Origin: Deltaproteobacteria bacterium
Lineage (GTDB): Bacteria > Desulfobacterota > JAENJC01
DNA length: 12,649 nt
Assembly (NCBI GenBank): GCA_016844545.1
Contig: JAENJC010000036.1
Coordinates: forward strand, 1-12,649
Direction: 5' to 3'
Each line of letters starts with the position of its first letter. Positions within the stretch are counted from its first letter, which is position 1. The notes beneath the pieces are model-generated. The model was not told the origin of the DNA. It made no database searches and saw nothing but the letters and a program-made list of their open reading frames with translations. Below, one piece after another: positions 1 through 7,569 of this stretch. The position numbers and the translations under genes were made by a program.

Positions 1-1171
1 CTATAGGGGCATCAAAAGAAAGGGTCTGATTCCTGGATTTATCTACAGAGGTAGAAACCATCAGGGCTGAGAAGTCTTTCTTGCCGTAATCCATGTAACC
101 AAATGAAGGCGGCGCCGGCTCCTTAACCTCCGGGAGCTTAATCACCATTTCAGGAGCAGATACGCCACCCCCTGGTCCCACTGGTAGGGTCCTGTGAATC
201 TCGTTAATAACCCTATCTGTTTCAACCTTCAGAAATAAACCGGTCATTTTTCCGAATGTCTTCCCTCCGAGAGATTTCGCAAAGGACAGGCCTATCCCCC
301 CTGCAGTGTTCTCAACTTCCCTTGTTGCCTGTGGCAATTCAATCCATCTTTCTATCCCAGGATATTCAGACATCTCTTTTGCATTTTTCAGATCTCCTAA
401 ATCCGACCTCCTCGATGCCGCGGCTGCACCTGAGGCTAAGAGGCCCACTGTTCCACCTGTTGCCTTGGTTGTCCCCTTGACAGCGGCTCCAGATGCCCAG
501 AAGGTCGTTCCGGCAATACCCCACTTGACCTTAGGTGGTGTCAGTTTCTCCAAATCCAGGGTAGCTATATTATAAGACTTCTTTAATTCCTCTCGGGCCT
601 CGTTCGCCTCCTTTTTAGTAAGCTTTCCCGCTTTTTCTTCCGCATCAATGACTTCTACCGCTGTTTTCAGGGTTTCAATCCAGGATTTCTCCAGTGCCTC
701 TTTCAGGTTTGCGAAGGGGCTGAGGTTCTCCGAAGTCATGTCCCTCGCTATAACCATCTTGAAACCAGCCTTTACCCTTCTGATGTCCAACACACCTGTT
801 GTCTTTTCATCGAAATCATAGAGAGCTCCGTAGATAATGGCATCTACTCCAAGCTTCTTCCCAAGCTCCATAGGGTTTGTCAGGTCAAGCTGTTTACCAA
901 GAGTAATGCCGAGTTCATTTTTCAAAATCTGATTCACTTCTGCAAGAGGCTTACTATTGTAACCAAAATAATTAAGCTCTTTTTCAAATGCCTGGCGGAT
1001 TTTATCCGGCGCTTCTACATCAGTCGTATGGTTAAGCACAGGAAGCACGGCCACTGTCTTGATCGGATTTGACGGATTATATGTAAGCCTCGGCTTCATA
1101 GGCGCACAGCCAAAGGCAAAGAGCATAACTGCAAACAACAAAGTGACCGTACACAGTCTTGTTTTCCGCAT
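1..1171 (-). CDS. GNA1162-like (DUF799-type) outer-membrane lipoprotein, C-terminus outside window
   Basis: This frame is open from an ATG at 1171 to the left edge, giving about 390 residues, so the C-terminus is missing. An AGAGGGGG ribosome site lies 8 bases before the ATG. The N-terminus is a lipoprotein signal peptide: basic MRKTR, a hydrophobic stretch, then AFGC with Cys22 as the probable lipidated residue (the lipobox is slightly off consensus). Residues about 35-140 (KTVAVLPVLNHTTDV near the start, KKLGVDAIIYGALYDF near the end) resemble the GNA1162/DUF799 lipoprotein fold, related to TolB-N and CsgG-type domains. The rest holds a charged helical stretch, an Ala/Gly-rich segment and a region I do not recognise, so the protein is longer than typical GNA1162. 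It is the fourth gene of the envelope operon, 30 bases after the FlgT-like gene. A role in outer-membrane complex assembly is inferred. Confidence 0.8.
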   Translation of the reverse strand, partial: MRKTRLCTVTLLFAVMLFAFGCAPMKPRLTYNPSNPIKTVAVLPVLNHTTDVEAPDKIRQAFEKELNYFGYNSKPLAEVNQILKNELGITLGKQLDLTNPMELGKKLGVDAIIYGALYDFDEKTTGVLDIRRVKAGFKMVIARDMTSENLSPFANLKEALEKSWIETLKTAVEVIDAEEKAGKLTKKEANEAREELKKSYNIATLDLEKLTPPKVKWGIAGTTFWASGAAVKGTTKATGGTVGLLASGAAAASRRSDLGDLKNAKEMSEYPGIERWIELPQATREVENTAGGIGLSFAKSLGGKTFGKMTGLFLKVETDRVINEIHRTLPVGPGGGVSAPEMVIKLPEVKEPAPPSFGYMDYGKKDFSALMVSTSVDKSRNQTLSFDAPI

Positions 1172-1201
1172 CTAACAAACCCCCTCTTTCTGAAGAATAA
1201 A

Positions 1202-2494
1202 CTATTTTCCGCCTAAGCTCACTTCAACGGTATTGGCACTGGCGCCTATAACCTTTACAGGCGTGCCTCCCACACTCTTATTAGCAAGGCCATCAGCAAG
1301 GTTCTGTGCCGTCCCTTTCATTTCAACGTCAAGAACTGCCGTACCCCCTTCAAGGCTCCTCTGGTAGATAGCCTGGACTCCCCTTACCTTCCCCTGTACC
1401 ATATCCTTAAACTTTACAAAATTGGAATACTCGCCGATGTCCCTGACCTTCAACTGGATTAACCCGCCGCCTGAGGTCTCGGCTGTCCATTTTTTCGTGA
1501 TCTGTTCTATCATCTTCTCTGAAGCTTCTCTCGCCGCCCTTTCCAACGCCTCTGTCCCGCCGGTTACCTGAGAGATGTGCCTGCTCACTCCGTGTCCTCT
1601 TGTAGAGGCAAGAACTCCTCCATTATCGACCCTTAAGGCGCTGACTGTGATATCTGCCAGGTACGATCCTACGTTGCTGCCGCCTGTTCTCGGCCCTTCT
1701 TTAGCTAACGCCTTTCCTTTGATTACAACCTCGGCGCCCAACTGCCTCCCTATGCTTATCGCCCCAGAATCTGTCAGATCAGCAATCCTATAGGCATTTG
1801 ATACCTCTATCTTCCCTGTCGCCACAGATGAATCGACGACATTGAACCCCTTTGCAAGGAACTCTTCTTTTAAAGCGGTTTCAGACGCTGCCATATCGTA
1901 ATTCTGGCCTTTAAACTCGCTTTTTCCATACCACCAGAAGACATAAAACTCCTGCCCTATGTTCTGCTCCGCAATCATGAATAACACCCTCGGCTTCTCC
2001 ACTTTCTGCATAAGCAGACCCAGCGCCCCAAGGTCGTTTTTCAATCCTCCTGTAGCCACTGTGGCCTGTATAGATACTCTGTAGAGAGTGCCCTCAGCGG
2101 CCCCTTCAGAGATTATCTTGAAGCTCTGAATGTACCCCTGGCTCTGGGAAAATATCTTGTCACTCAAGAGCTGATAGTTCTGTACCGCGGTCTCAGAAGA
2201 TATCATCGCTCCGACAGCCTGCTCAACTGCCTTTCTCTGAGCATCCTTTAAGGCATTATCCCGGGCTATAGCCTTGTTTCCATCTTCTATAGCCGCTATC
2301 CCGTCAGCCGTGACGGTCTGAGCCTCCTCAGCATGAACTACAGTGAAAGATGAAAAGCAAAAAGTTAACAGCATCAATGCATAGAAACATGGCTTTAGCC
2401 ATGTTAACAGGCCTGAAGGCCTGTTTCTACTGACCCCTGACCCTTTACGCCCTTTAGGGTACTGACCCCTGACCTCTGATTTCATAGTTCCCAT
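1202..2494 (-). CDS. FlgT-like exported envelope protein with repeat-derived N-terminus
   Basis: A 430-residue secreted protein. Residues about 56-150 (DNALKDAQRKAVEQAVGAMI, then SQGYIQSFKI) resemble the N-terminal domain of flagellar assembly protein FlgT. Residues about 165-335 look like a TolB-N/CsgG-type nucleotide-binding-like fold without obvious catalytic residues. Residues about 345-430 form a third small domain (VRGVQAIYQRSLEGGTAVLDVEMKG). The signal peptide core is residues 37-55, with a likely cleavage after VHA (55). The preceding 36 residues are basic and are encoded by a dispersed repeat and a hairpin element, so this n-region is unusually long. The ATG overlaps the stop of the upstream gene by one base (TAATG) and has GAGG 8 bases before it, which supports this start. 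An internal start at Met41 would leave no basic n-region. FlgT in Vibrio forms the H ring of the flagellar motor; no flagellar genes are seen here, so the job may be a different envelope ring or secretion complex. Confidence 0.8.
   Translation of the reverse strand: MGTMKSEVRGQYPKGRKGSGVSRNRPSGLLTWLKPCFYALMLLTFCFSSFTVVHAEEAQTVTADGIAAIEDGNKAIARDNALKDAQRKAVEQAVGAMISSETAVQNYQLLSDKIFSQSQGYIQSFKIISEGAAEGTLYRVSIQATVATGGLKNDLGALGLLMQKVEKPRVLFMIAEQNIGQEFYVFWWYGKSEFKGQNYDMAASETALKEEFLAKGFNVVDSSVATGKIEVSNAYRIADLTDSGAISIGRQLGAEVVIKGKALAKEGPRTGGSNVGSYLADITVSALRVDNGGVLASTRGHGVSRHISQVTGGTEALERAAREASEKMIEQITKKWTAETSGGGLIQLKVRDIGEYSNFVKFKDMVQGKVRGVQAIYQRSLEGGTAVLDVEMKGTAQNLADGLANKSVGGTPVKVIGASANTVEVSLGGK
2382..2430 (-). 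repeat. REP-like double hairpin with GTAG foot, inside a CDS
   Basis: Two adjacent near-perfect inverted repeats: AACATGGCT/AGCCATGTT (2386-2394 and 2397-2405) and AACAGGCCT/AGGCCTGTT (2406-2414 and 2417-2425). They are enclosed by a third inverted pair, TAGAAAC (2382-2388) and GTTTCTA (2423-2429), so the whole can fold as a cruciform or cloverleaf. On the minus strand the first hairpin is preceded by GTAG (2430-2427), the tetranucleotide that marks REP elements mobilised by RAYT (TnpA-REP) transposases. It is translated as part of the N-terminus of the FlgT-like protein. Confidence 0.75.
2430..2482. repeat. Heptamer repeat CTGACC(C/T), two blocks around a short hairpin
   Basis: Two CTGACCC units at 2430-2443, then an 18-base spacer holding the palindrome CCCTTTAGGG, then CTGACCC, CTGACCT and a decayed CTGATTT at 2462-2482. 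On the minus strand it reads GGGTCAG. It is directly joined to the REP-like hairpins, and it codes residues about 5-22 of the FlgT-like protein, including the GSGVS peptide also seen in MiaA. Confidence 0.85.
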
Positions 2495-3615
2495 TAGAAG
2501 AACCTCAATTCGTCTTTTAATTTCCTTATAATAAGAAGTGAATCATCTTTTGCCTTCATGACCCCCCTTGTGGTCACGACCATTACGGCATTAAAATAGG
2601 GAAGGTCGTTACGAAGATCAGGAAAGGGAGATTTTTCACCAATGAACTTTGTGGCAAGCTTCTCATCCCCGCTGACCTTTATAAGGATGTCCTCTACCAT
2701 TATGGCATACTCCGCCCTTGTGATCTTCTTGTCCGGCTGGAAGGTGTGGTCGGGATATGGCTCAAGACCCTTTAGCATAAGCTCCATCACCGTGTCTATG
2801 TCGGTCTTCAGGACATGGTCCTTTATGTCCGTTGCAGCCTCCATCTTCACCATCTTTTCCGTTTCCATTTTCTGGGTAGGGGCCTGGAATGACGTATCGA
2901 ACTGCTTAGGCGTCCTCTTTTTGAAGAGCTTCTCAAGCTCAAGTTCCTGTATAAAAAGGGCAGCAATGTCAGCCCGTGTTATCTCATCTATAAGAGCTAT
3001 CTTCTTTCCGATAAGTGAGCCGGGAGCAGCTAGCTGTATCTTCTGGACCAGGGCCCACTCTTCTGATGCCTCATTCACATACTTTGTGTTCAGTTCCAGC
3101 ACCTTCTTGAACATCTCCCCGCCCTTGTCGAAGTCATACGAGACCTTATAGCCTTTGCCCATATAATAGTATGCAGCCGAAGCGCCCGGCTCAAGCTTCA
3201 CAGCATCCTTAAATTCGTCTTCGCACTTGTCTAACCACTTCCCCTTTCTCTCCATCGAGAGGAGCCTCATCATGAAGACATTGGCGTTGACCTTGTCTTC
3301 CTTTGTCTTTGCGTAACTCTTTGCGTCCTTCAGTGAGTCATATCCCTTGTCAAAGTTCTTCTGGTTTCCGTATACCAGTCCCATCCCAGCATGAGCAGGA
3401 GAATATTTGGAGTCCAGGGAGAGGGCAAGTTCAAATTCCCTCTTTGCATCATCATACTTCCCCTTATCAAGGAGTTTGTTACCGCTGAATACGTGGTGCT
3501 CCGGTGTATCCAAGGCACTAACCTCCTTCCTTGGCTTCGGAGCGCAGGAGACAATTGCCATAACAAATACCGACAGCATTAGACAAGCTATAATCGAAAT
3601 TTTATTTCTTTTCAT
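2494..3615 (-). CDS. TPR lipoprotein with C-terminal SLH-like domains
   Basis: The start chosen is the ATG at 3615, which has GGAGG 6 bases upstream. An in-frame ATG at 3645 adds ten residues that spoil the signal peptide. The product is 373 residues. The N-terminus is a clear lipoprotein signal peptide with lipobox IVSC (Cys24). Residues about 38-190 contain three or more tetratricopeptide repeats (GNKLLDKGKYDDAKREFELA is typical). Residues about 212-355 hold S-layer-homology-like segments: ITRADIAAL, then PDHTFQPDKKITRAEYAIMV, then FPDL with FNAVMVVTTRGVM. The SLH fold usually binds secondary cell-wall polymers or peptidoglycan, and TPRs scaffold protein complexes. A lipid-anchored protein with both could bridge the outer membrane and the wall; that is inference. 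It sits 36 bases after the LPP20 gene and abuts the FlgT-like gene by a TAATG overlap, so the three are probably cotranscribed and coupled. Confidence 0.85.
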   Translation of the reverse strand: MKRNKISIIACLMLSVFVMAIVSCAPKPRKEVSALDTPEHHVFSGNKLLDKGKYDDAKREFELALSLDSKYSPAHAGMGLVYGNQKNFDKGYDSLKDAKSYAKTKEDKVNANVFMMRLLSMERKGKWLDKCEDEFKDAVKLEPGASAAYYYMGKGYKVSYDFDKGGEMFKKVLELNTKYVNEASEEWALVQKIQLAAPGSLIGKKIALIDEITRADIAALFIQELELEKLFKKRTPKQFDTSFQAPTQKMETEKMVKMEAATDIKDHVLKTDIDTVMELMLKGLEPYPDHTFQPDKKITRAEYAIMVEDILIKVSGDEKLATKFIGEKSPFPDLRNDLPYFNAVMVVTTRGVMKAKDDSLLIIRKLKDELRFF

Positions 3616-3650
3616 GGTGTTCCTCCCATATATATTTTCGGTCATTATGG

Positions 3651-4451
3651 TTAATCAACAATAACAAGTACCCTCGTCTGTTCAAGAAAGCTCAGGTTCT
3701 TTGAGACATCCCTGAGCCCTGCTGCATCGGCGTTGCTTATCACTATGTCGCTTCCGCCGGAACCTGTGGTCTTAAGACCCTTTACCACTATAGGATTGGC
3801 AGTCACCCTCTCGTTCTGCTTTGCCGCATTTACGTCTTTGGCATATCCGACAATACCCTGTTTTATTGCAAATTCTCTGCTTACGAATGCCGACCCGTAA
3901 ACCTCCTTACCGTCCTCATCGACTATTTTGGGAGACATGGCAGGCCTTACCCCTGTTCCCTCCCTTGGAAGCGCTTGAGCCTGCGCCCCTAAAGTTGGGA
4001 TATTGCCATAGACACTATCTGCCAAGCCTCCGGTGATCGGCACCTCTATGATTACCTCAACACCGCCATCAGAAAGGTACTTCGTCTTGACCACCCTGGC
4101 TCCCTTTACTATCCCCTCAACTCTTGAATTTATGGAGTCGCTCTGGGTAGTGAAATTTACAACAGTAGTCTGGGAATCTATATGGACACCCTTTACCGTC
4201 TCCAGCAAGTTCCTCATGGCATCGAGCTTCGCCGCCCTCTCAGCGCCGAGCCTCGCAACAGCCACATTTGGGGCATCCGGGCTTGGGGCTCCGCTTCCAA
4301 CAGACCTGATCACATTTGCCGACCAGTTCACCTCACCGGTGCCCATCGTTTCAACAACCTGGTCTCCGCCGTCAAAAAGGCCGGCGGAAGATATCCCGAA
4401 GGACAAGGCGAGAGAGATAAAAAGAAGTAGTGAGAGTGACTTTCTTAACAT
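3651..4451 (-). CDS. LPP20-domain (FlgP-like) exported protein
   Basis: A 266-residue protein and the first gene of the envelope operon. An AAGGAGGT ribosome site lies a few bases before the ATG. The signal peptide is residues 1-23, probably cut after SSA by signal peptidase I. No lipobox Cys is present, so unlike Helicobacter Lpp20 or Vibrio FlgP this protein is not lipidated. Residues about 40-140 match the LPP20 pattern: RAAKLDAMRNLLETVKGVHI, then VEGIVKGARVV and GGVEVIIEVPI. The C-terminal half (PKIVDEDGKEVYGSAFVSRE, RVTANPIVVKGLK, ISNADAAGLRD, FLEQTRVLVIVD) looks like the extra domain common in bacterial LPP20 relatives. Proteins of this family sit in the periplasm or at the outer membrane and form rings in the FlgP case. 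The exact function is unknown. Confidence 0.85.
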   Translation of the reverse strand: MLRKSLSLLLFISLALSFGISSAGLFDGGDQVVETMGTGEVNWSANVIRSVGSGAPSPDAPNVAVARLGAERAAKLDAMRNLLETVKGVHIDSQTTVVNFTTQSDSINSRVEGIVKGARVVKTKYLSDGGVEVIIEVPITGGLADSVYGNIPTLGAQAQALPREGTGVRPAMSPKIVDEDGKEVYGSAFVSREFAIKQGIVGYAKDVNAAKQNERVTANPIVVKGLKTTGSGGSDIVISNADAAGLRDVSKNLSFLEQTRVLVIVD

Positions 4452-4622
4452 GACAACCTCCTTGATTTTATGTTGTGATATTGATGAAAAAAGATGGGAC
4501 GGGTAAAAAAACCGGAGTCATAATTATTATAATAAGATTTAATTCCCAAATTTATTAACTCCTCACTCTCTGCAGTAATTAATGCGGAGTAGAGAATAAT
4601 TTTCAAGAATATTATAGATGGA

Positions 4623-4650
4623 AGCATACCATCAAATTTTGCTTTGTCAA
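4623..4650 (-). promoter_or_regulatory. Sigma70-type promoter of the envelope operon
   Basis: On the minus strand there is a perfect -35 TTGACA (4650-4645), a 16-base spacer, and a -10 TATGCT (4628-4623) preceded by TGG (extended -10). Transcription would start near 4616, giving a leader of about 165 bases before the LPP20 ATG at 4451. A second AT-rich -10-like TATAAT near 4530 has no good -35. The leader is AT-rich, and I see no riboswitch-like structure in it. Confidence 0.65.
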
Positions 4651-4656
4651 GACTTT

Positions 4657-4677
4657 AAAAAAGGCCTTAAGCAAGCC
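4657..4677 (-). terminator. Likely intrinsic terminator after the NlpC/P60 gene
   Basis: On the minus strand GGCTT-GCTTA-AGGCC forms a 5-bp stem (one G-U pair) followed at once by six T residues. It lies 65 bases after the NlpC/P60 stop and ends 7 bases before the -35 of the next promoter, which fits an operon boundary. The stem is short, so efficiency may be modest. Confidence 0.5.
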
Positions 4678-4741
4678 ATCTATCAACTTCCATTAAGCCG
4701 GGGCCAGCTCACCTGCCTCATTCTCTGGCAAAGCCCTCGTC

Positions 4742-6172
4742 TCAAAAAATCCTGTTGGTCTTAACAAGCCTCTTGGAGTAATACCTTTCCTTCACAGAAC
4801 TCTTTGTCACACCCTTACTCTTGCTGGCATGGGCAAAGGTATTGTCATTCATATATACCCCCACATGAGAGATGCCGCCAGTAATGGAAATATCGAAAAA
4901 TATCAGATCTCCCGGCTGAAAAGAATTATCATTAACAGAATTCCCGATTGCAGCCTGCTCCCGGCTGGTCCTGGGAAGCTCCATTCCTTGGTCTCTGTAT
5001 ACCCTCCTGGTAAAGGCCGAACAGTCAATTCCATTCTCCGAATCGCCGCCAAATCTGTACGGTATCCCTATATACCGTTCAATGGCGGAATTGAGCCTGT
5101 CTGTGTCCATATTTCCGCTTCTGCCTTGCTCCGCAGCCCTCCACGCCATTGCGCCGATCTCCTTTCTTCTCTTCTCCTCCCTTTCCCGGGCCTTATGCTT
5201 CTTCTCCCTCTCCATCTCCTCATTTTGTATATTTAAGGCCGAATCAATATCAATCTGTTCCATCTGGTATTTCAATATCTCGCCCTGATAAGCCTTCAAC
5301 CTGGCATTCATCTCTTTAATCAACCTCTCCTTATCAGCCTGGGGCCTTCCTTCAGCCCCGGTCACGAGTATCTTTTTCAGTTCCTCTTCTGCCTTCCTTT
5401 TCTCCGTCTTCTTCCCTGCCTTCTTTGTCTCAACTATCTTTTTCAACCTTTCCAACTCGATCTTTTTCACCCTTCTCGCAGCCAGGGCCTTCTCCGCTTC
5501 GCTCAAAGGCCTCCATTTCTCAGGCTCAATATTCCTGACTAATTTTATTGCATCGAGGACCAGTTTGTCCGCACCCTTCTTTTTCAATTCCCCATTTTCA
5601 AGATCAATCATTATCGAGAGGGCCACCCTCTGCGGCGTGAGTCCCCTATCAACGCCATAGATAAGGCCCCTTGTCAGTACAGGCACTGCGGCGGTCTCCC
5701 ACTTGTCTTCTATCGAGCGGTATACAAACTCTTCATAGAACTCCTGCGGCACATCGGAGTCGTCAAACTCCTTAAGGGCATTGGCAGCAGCATACAATTG
5801 ATCCACAGATACGCTCTTTGAATATGCCACATCGAATATCTGATCGAGGTATTCCAACGGAGCGCCTTTCTTGAAGGCATCGTATACAAGCCGGATTATC
5901 TCAACCGTCTTCTCCTCCTTAATGCCGTCAAAATCTGTGCGTTTGACAACACCCTCCATGATCTTCAAAAGGTCGGGAGAAAGGCCCTTTTCAATCTCCG
6001 AGGAAAAACCGGCTTTTATGAGATCAAAGAGCATGTCCGCTTTCAGATTTGTGCATTCTCTGTCGAGTATATCCTTTATCCCGGCTGTATCCACCGTTGT
6101 GGACATAGACCGGGTTGGATGAAGAGTAATCAGCAGGAAAAACAAAAACAGAGAAATGGCTCTAACAGACAT
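4742..6172 (-). CDS. Secreted NlpC/P60 peptidoglycan hydrolase with long helical N-terminal region
   Basis: The C-terminal ~115 residues are an NlpC/P60 domain of cysteine endopeptidases that cut peptide stems in peptidoglycan. From the chosen start, the catalytic Cys384 lies in GIDCSAF, His436 in SHVGVYM and the third polar residue His448 in FAHAS; the GIPYRFGGDS and FQPGDLIFF signatures also fit. The first ~22 residues are a signal peptide (ISLFLFFLLITL core). Residues about 25-220 are a helical region I do not recognise. Residues about 225-345 are extremely charged (Lys/Glu/Arg) and likely coiled coil, which suggests activation by a partner or a spacer. The ATG at 6172 has GGGAG 8 bases upstream; an ATG at 6187 would add MGVRA and has a poor site. 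The gene follows hflX by about 55 bases and is probably the last gene of the mutL-miaA-hfq-hflX transcript. Confidence 0.88.
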   Translation of the reverse strand: MSVRAISLFLFFLLITLHPTRSMSTTVDTAGIKDILDRECTNLKADMLFDLIKAGFSSEIEKGLSPDLLKIMEGVVKRTDFDGIKEEKTVEIIRLVYDAFKKGAPLEYLDQIFDVAYSKSVSVDQLYAAANALKEFDDSDVPQEFYEEFVYRSIEDKWETAAVPVLTRGLIYGVDRGLTPQRVALSIMIDLENGELKKKGADKLVLDAIKLVRNIEPEKWRPLSEAEKALAARRVKKIELERLKKIVETKKAGKKTEKRKAEEELKKILVTGAEGRPQADKERLIKEMNARLKAYQGEILKYQMEQIDIDSALNIQNEEMEREKKHKAREREEKRRKEIGAMAWRAAEQGRSGNMDTDRLNSAIERYIGIPYRFGGDSENGIDCSAFTRRVYRDQGMELPRTSREQAAIGNSVNDNSFQPGDLIFFDISITGGISHVGVYMNDNTFAHASKSKGVTKSSVKERYYSKRLVKTNRIF

Positions 6173-6227
6173 GGCTCTTACTCCCATCAGCTCAGTTGTG
6201 CCTTATACAAAGGCCTTAATCAGAAGT

Positions 6228-7325
6228 TTATCTTACCTCTCTGCCGATAGCAGCTATCAGGTCATTTATTCCTGCGCCTGTCAGTGCAGATAAGGCAATA
6301 GCGTCATCCTCAATAAGTTTGAGGTGTGGTGGAACCATTCCACCTTCAAGCCTGTCGGTCTTATTGAAGACATTAATAACCGGCTTTTCACCAGCGCCTA
6401 TCTCTTCCAGCACCTTTTTTACGGACTCTATCTGTAACCCGGCATTCGAATGACTGCAATCTATGACATGAAGGAGGATATCGGCCTCCCTGACCTCCTC
6501 CAAAGTGGCCTTGAACGCCTCAATCAGTTGATGAGGGAGTTTTTTTATGAAACCAACGGTATCTGAAATGAGGGCTGATTGTCCTCCTGGAAGGTGTATC
6601 TTTCTTGTGGTTGGGTCAAGGGTTGCAAAGAGTTTGTCTTCCGCAAGCACGCCATGACCGGCGGGCGCCTTTGAAAGACGGTTGAAAAGCGTGGATTTCC
6701 CTGCGTTTGTATAACCTATTATTGCAATGACCGGAAATGGCACAGACCTTCTGCTCAGACGGTGAAGTTCCCGTGTATTTTTGACCTTTTCCAGATCATG
6801 CTTTATCCTTCCAATCCGCTCCCTTACCCTCCTTCTGTCACTCTCAAGTTTTGACTCTCCGGGCCCTCTGGTACCTATCCCTCCGCCAAGCCTTGAAAGG
6901 GCCGCTCCTTTACCCACAAGCCTCGGCAGAAGATAGTTGAGCTGAGCCAGCTCAACCTGAAGCTTTCCCTCCCTTGTCCTGGCCCGTTGGGCAAATATAT
7001 CGAGGATAAGGCCTGTCCTGTCGATGATTTTTGTCTCCAACAGTTCTTCAAGGTTTTTTTCCTGGCCTGGTGAAAGGTTCTCATCAAAGACCACAAGGTC
7101 GATCTCTTCTTTCCCGACCTCTGCCTTAATCTCTTCAGCCTTCCCTTTTCCTATAAAATATGATGGATTTGGGGCCGCTATCTTCTGGATAAAGCTCTCG
7201 ATTACATCAGCGCCTGCGGTTCCGGCAAGCTCGGCCAGCTCTGCAAGGGACTCTTCTGCTTCGCTCTTATTCCCTTTTCCTGAAATATATGCCCCGACCA
7301 GAAGGGCCTTCTCAACCTTCGACAA
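6228..7325 (-). CDS. hflX: Ribosome-associated GTPase HflX
   Basis: HflX binds and splits stalled 70S/50S ribosomes using GTP. From a TTG start at 7325 the protein is 365 residues. The N-terminal HflX domain shows FDENLSPGQEKNLEE (about 80-94) and DRTGLILDIFAQRARTREGK (about 102-121). The linker signature LSRLGGGIGTRGPGESKLE follows at about 143-161. The G domain has G1 GYTNAGKS (204-211), G3 DTVGF (255-259), G4 NKTD (321-324) and G5-like SALTG (346-350). The frame is open up to 7442, but that would run through hfq. TTG 7325 has AAGGA 5 bases upstream and begins LSKVEKALLVGAY, where HflX homology starts. It overlaps the hfq stop by 14 bases, so translation is probably coupled. The gene order is the same as in the E. 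coli hfq-hflX operon. Confidence 0.95.
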   Translation of the reverse strand: MSKVEKALLVGAYISGKGNKSEAEESLAELAELAGTAGADVIESFIQKIAAPNPSYFIGKGKAEEIKAEVGKEEIDLVVFDENLSPGQEKNLEELLETKIIDRTGLILDIFAQRARTREGKLQVELAQLNYLLPRLVGKGAALSRLGGGIGTRGPGESKLESDRRRVRERIGRIKHDLEKVKNTRELHRLSRRSVPFPVIAIIGYTNAGKSTLFNRLSKAPAGHGVLAEDKLFATLDPTTRKIHLPGGQSALISDTVGFIKKLPHQLIEAFKATLEEVREADILLHVIDCSHSNAGLQIESVKKVLEEIGAGEKPVINVFNKTDRLEGGMVPPHLKLIEDDAIALSALTGAGINDLIAAIGREVR

Positions 7326-7569
7326 AGGATTCCTTCTTTGTGTAGTCAGATATCTTGGATGGGGTGATACTTGATATCCCGTGCTTATAAACAAGGGTGT
7401 CGCCGCTTGAATGTGATTCCAGCTGGATGCAAAAGTTGTCAAAGCACTTTATGTGACCATGGATCTCCTTACCATCCAGCATATGGACAGTGACAGGAGC
7501 CTTCTCCCTGCGCATGTGATTCAGGAACTGGTCCTGAATGTTTACATTCCCTTTGGTCGACGTGGTCAT
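7312..7569 (-). CDS. hfq: RNA chaperone Hfq
   Basis: Hfq is a hexameric Sm-like protein that pairs small RNAs with mRNAs. The 85-residue product has the usual N-terminus NIQDQFLNHMRREKAPVTV, Sm1 motif with DGKEIHGHIKCFDNFCIQL (about 32-50) and the Sm2 motif YKHGISSI (61-68, E. coli YKHAIST). A short acidic/polar tail, SKISDYTKKESFVEG, follows. The ATG at 7569 has GGAGG 5 bases upstream and gives the family's normal start. The same frame is open further upstream to a TTG at 7737, also with a strong ribosome site, which would add 56 Lys/Pro-rich residues; see the separate entry. The gene lies between miaA and hflX, as in Proteobacteria. Confidence 0.96.
   Translation of the reverse strand: MTTSTKGNVNIQDQFLNHMRREKAPVTVHMLDGKEIHGHIKCFDNFCIQLESHSSGDTLVYKHGISSITPSKISDYTKKESFVEG

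Noticed and set aside
2642..3151. Plus-strand ORF of 169 codons opposite the TPR-SLH gene
   Set aside because: It is the antisense shadow of a well-supported gene; the Ser/Phe-rich translation has no domain and no ribosome site.
4445..4627. A 60-codon minus-strand ORF before the LPP20 gene
   Set aside because: It has AT-rich, unprotein-like composition and no ribosome site, and it lies in the leader of the operon between promoter and first gene.
4829..5236. Plus-strand ORF of 135 codons opposite the NlpC/P60 gene
   Set aside because: It is a shadow of the coiled-coil and catalytic coding region, with no recognisable protein features.
7326..7442. N-terminal extension of HflX to 7442
   Set aside because: It runs through the hfq coding sequence in another frame and has no HflX homology; TTG 7325 with AAGGA fits better.
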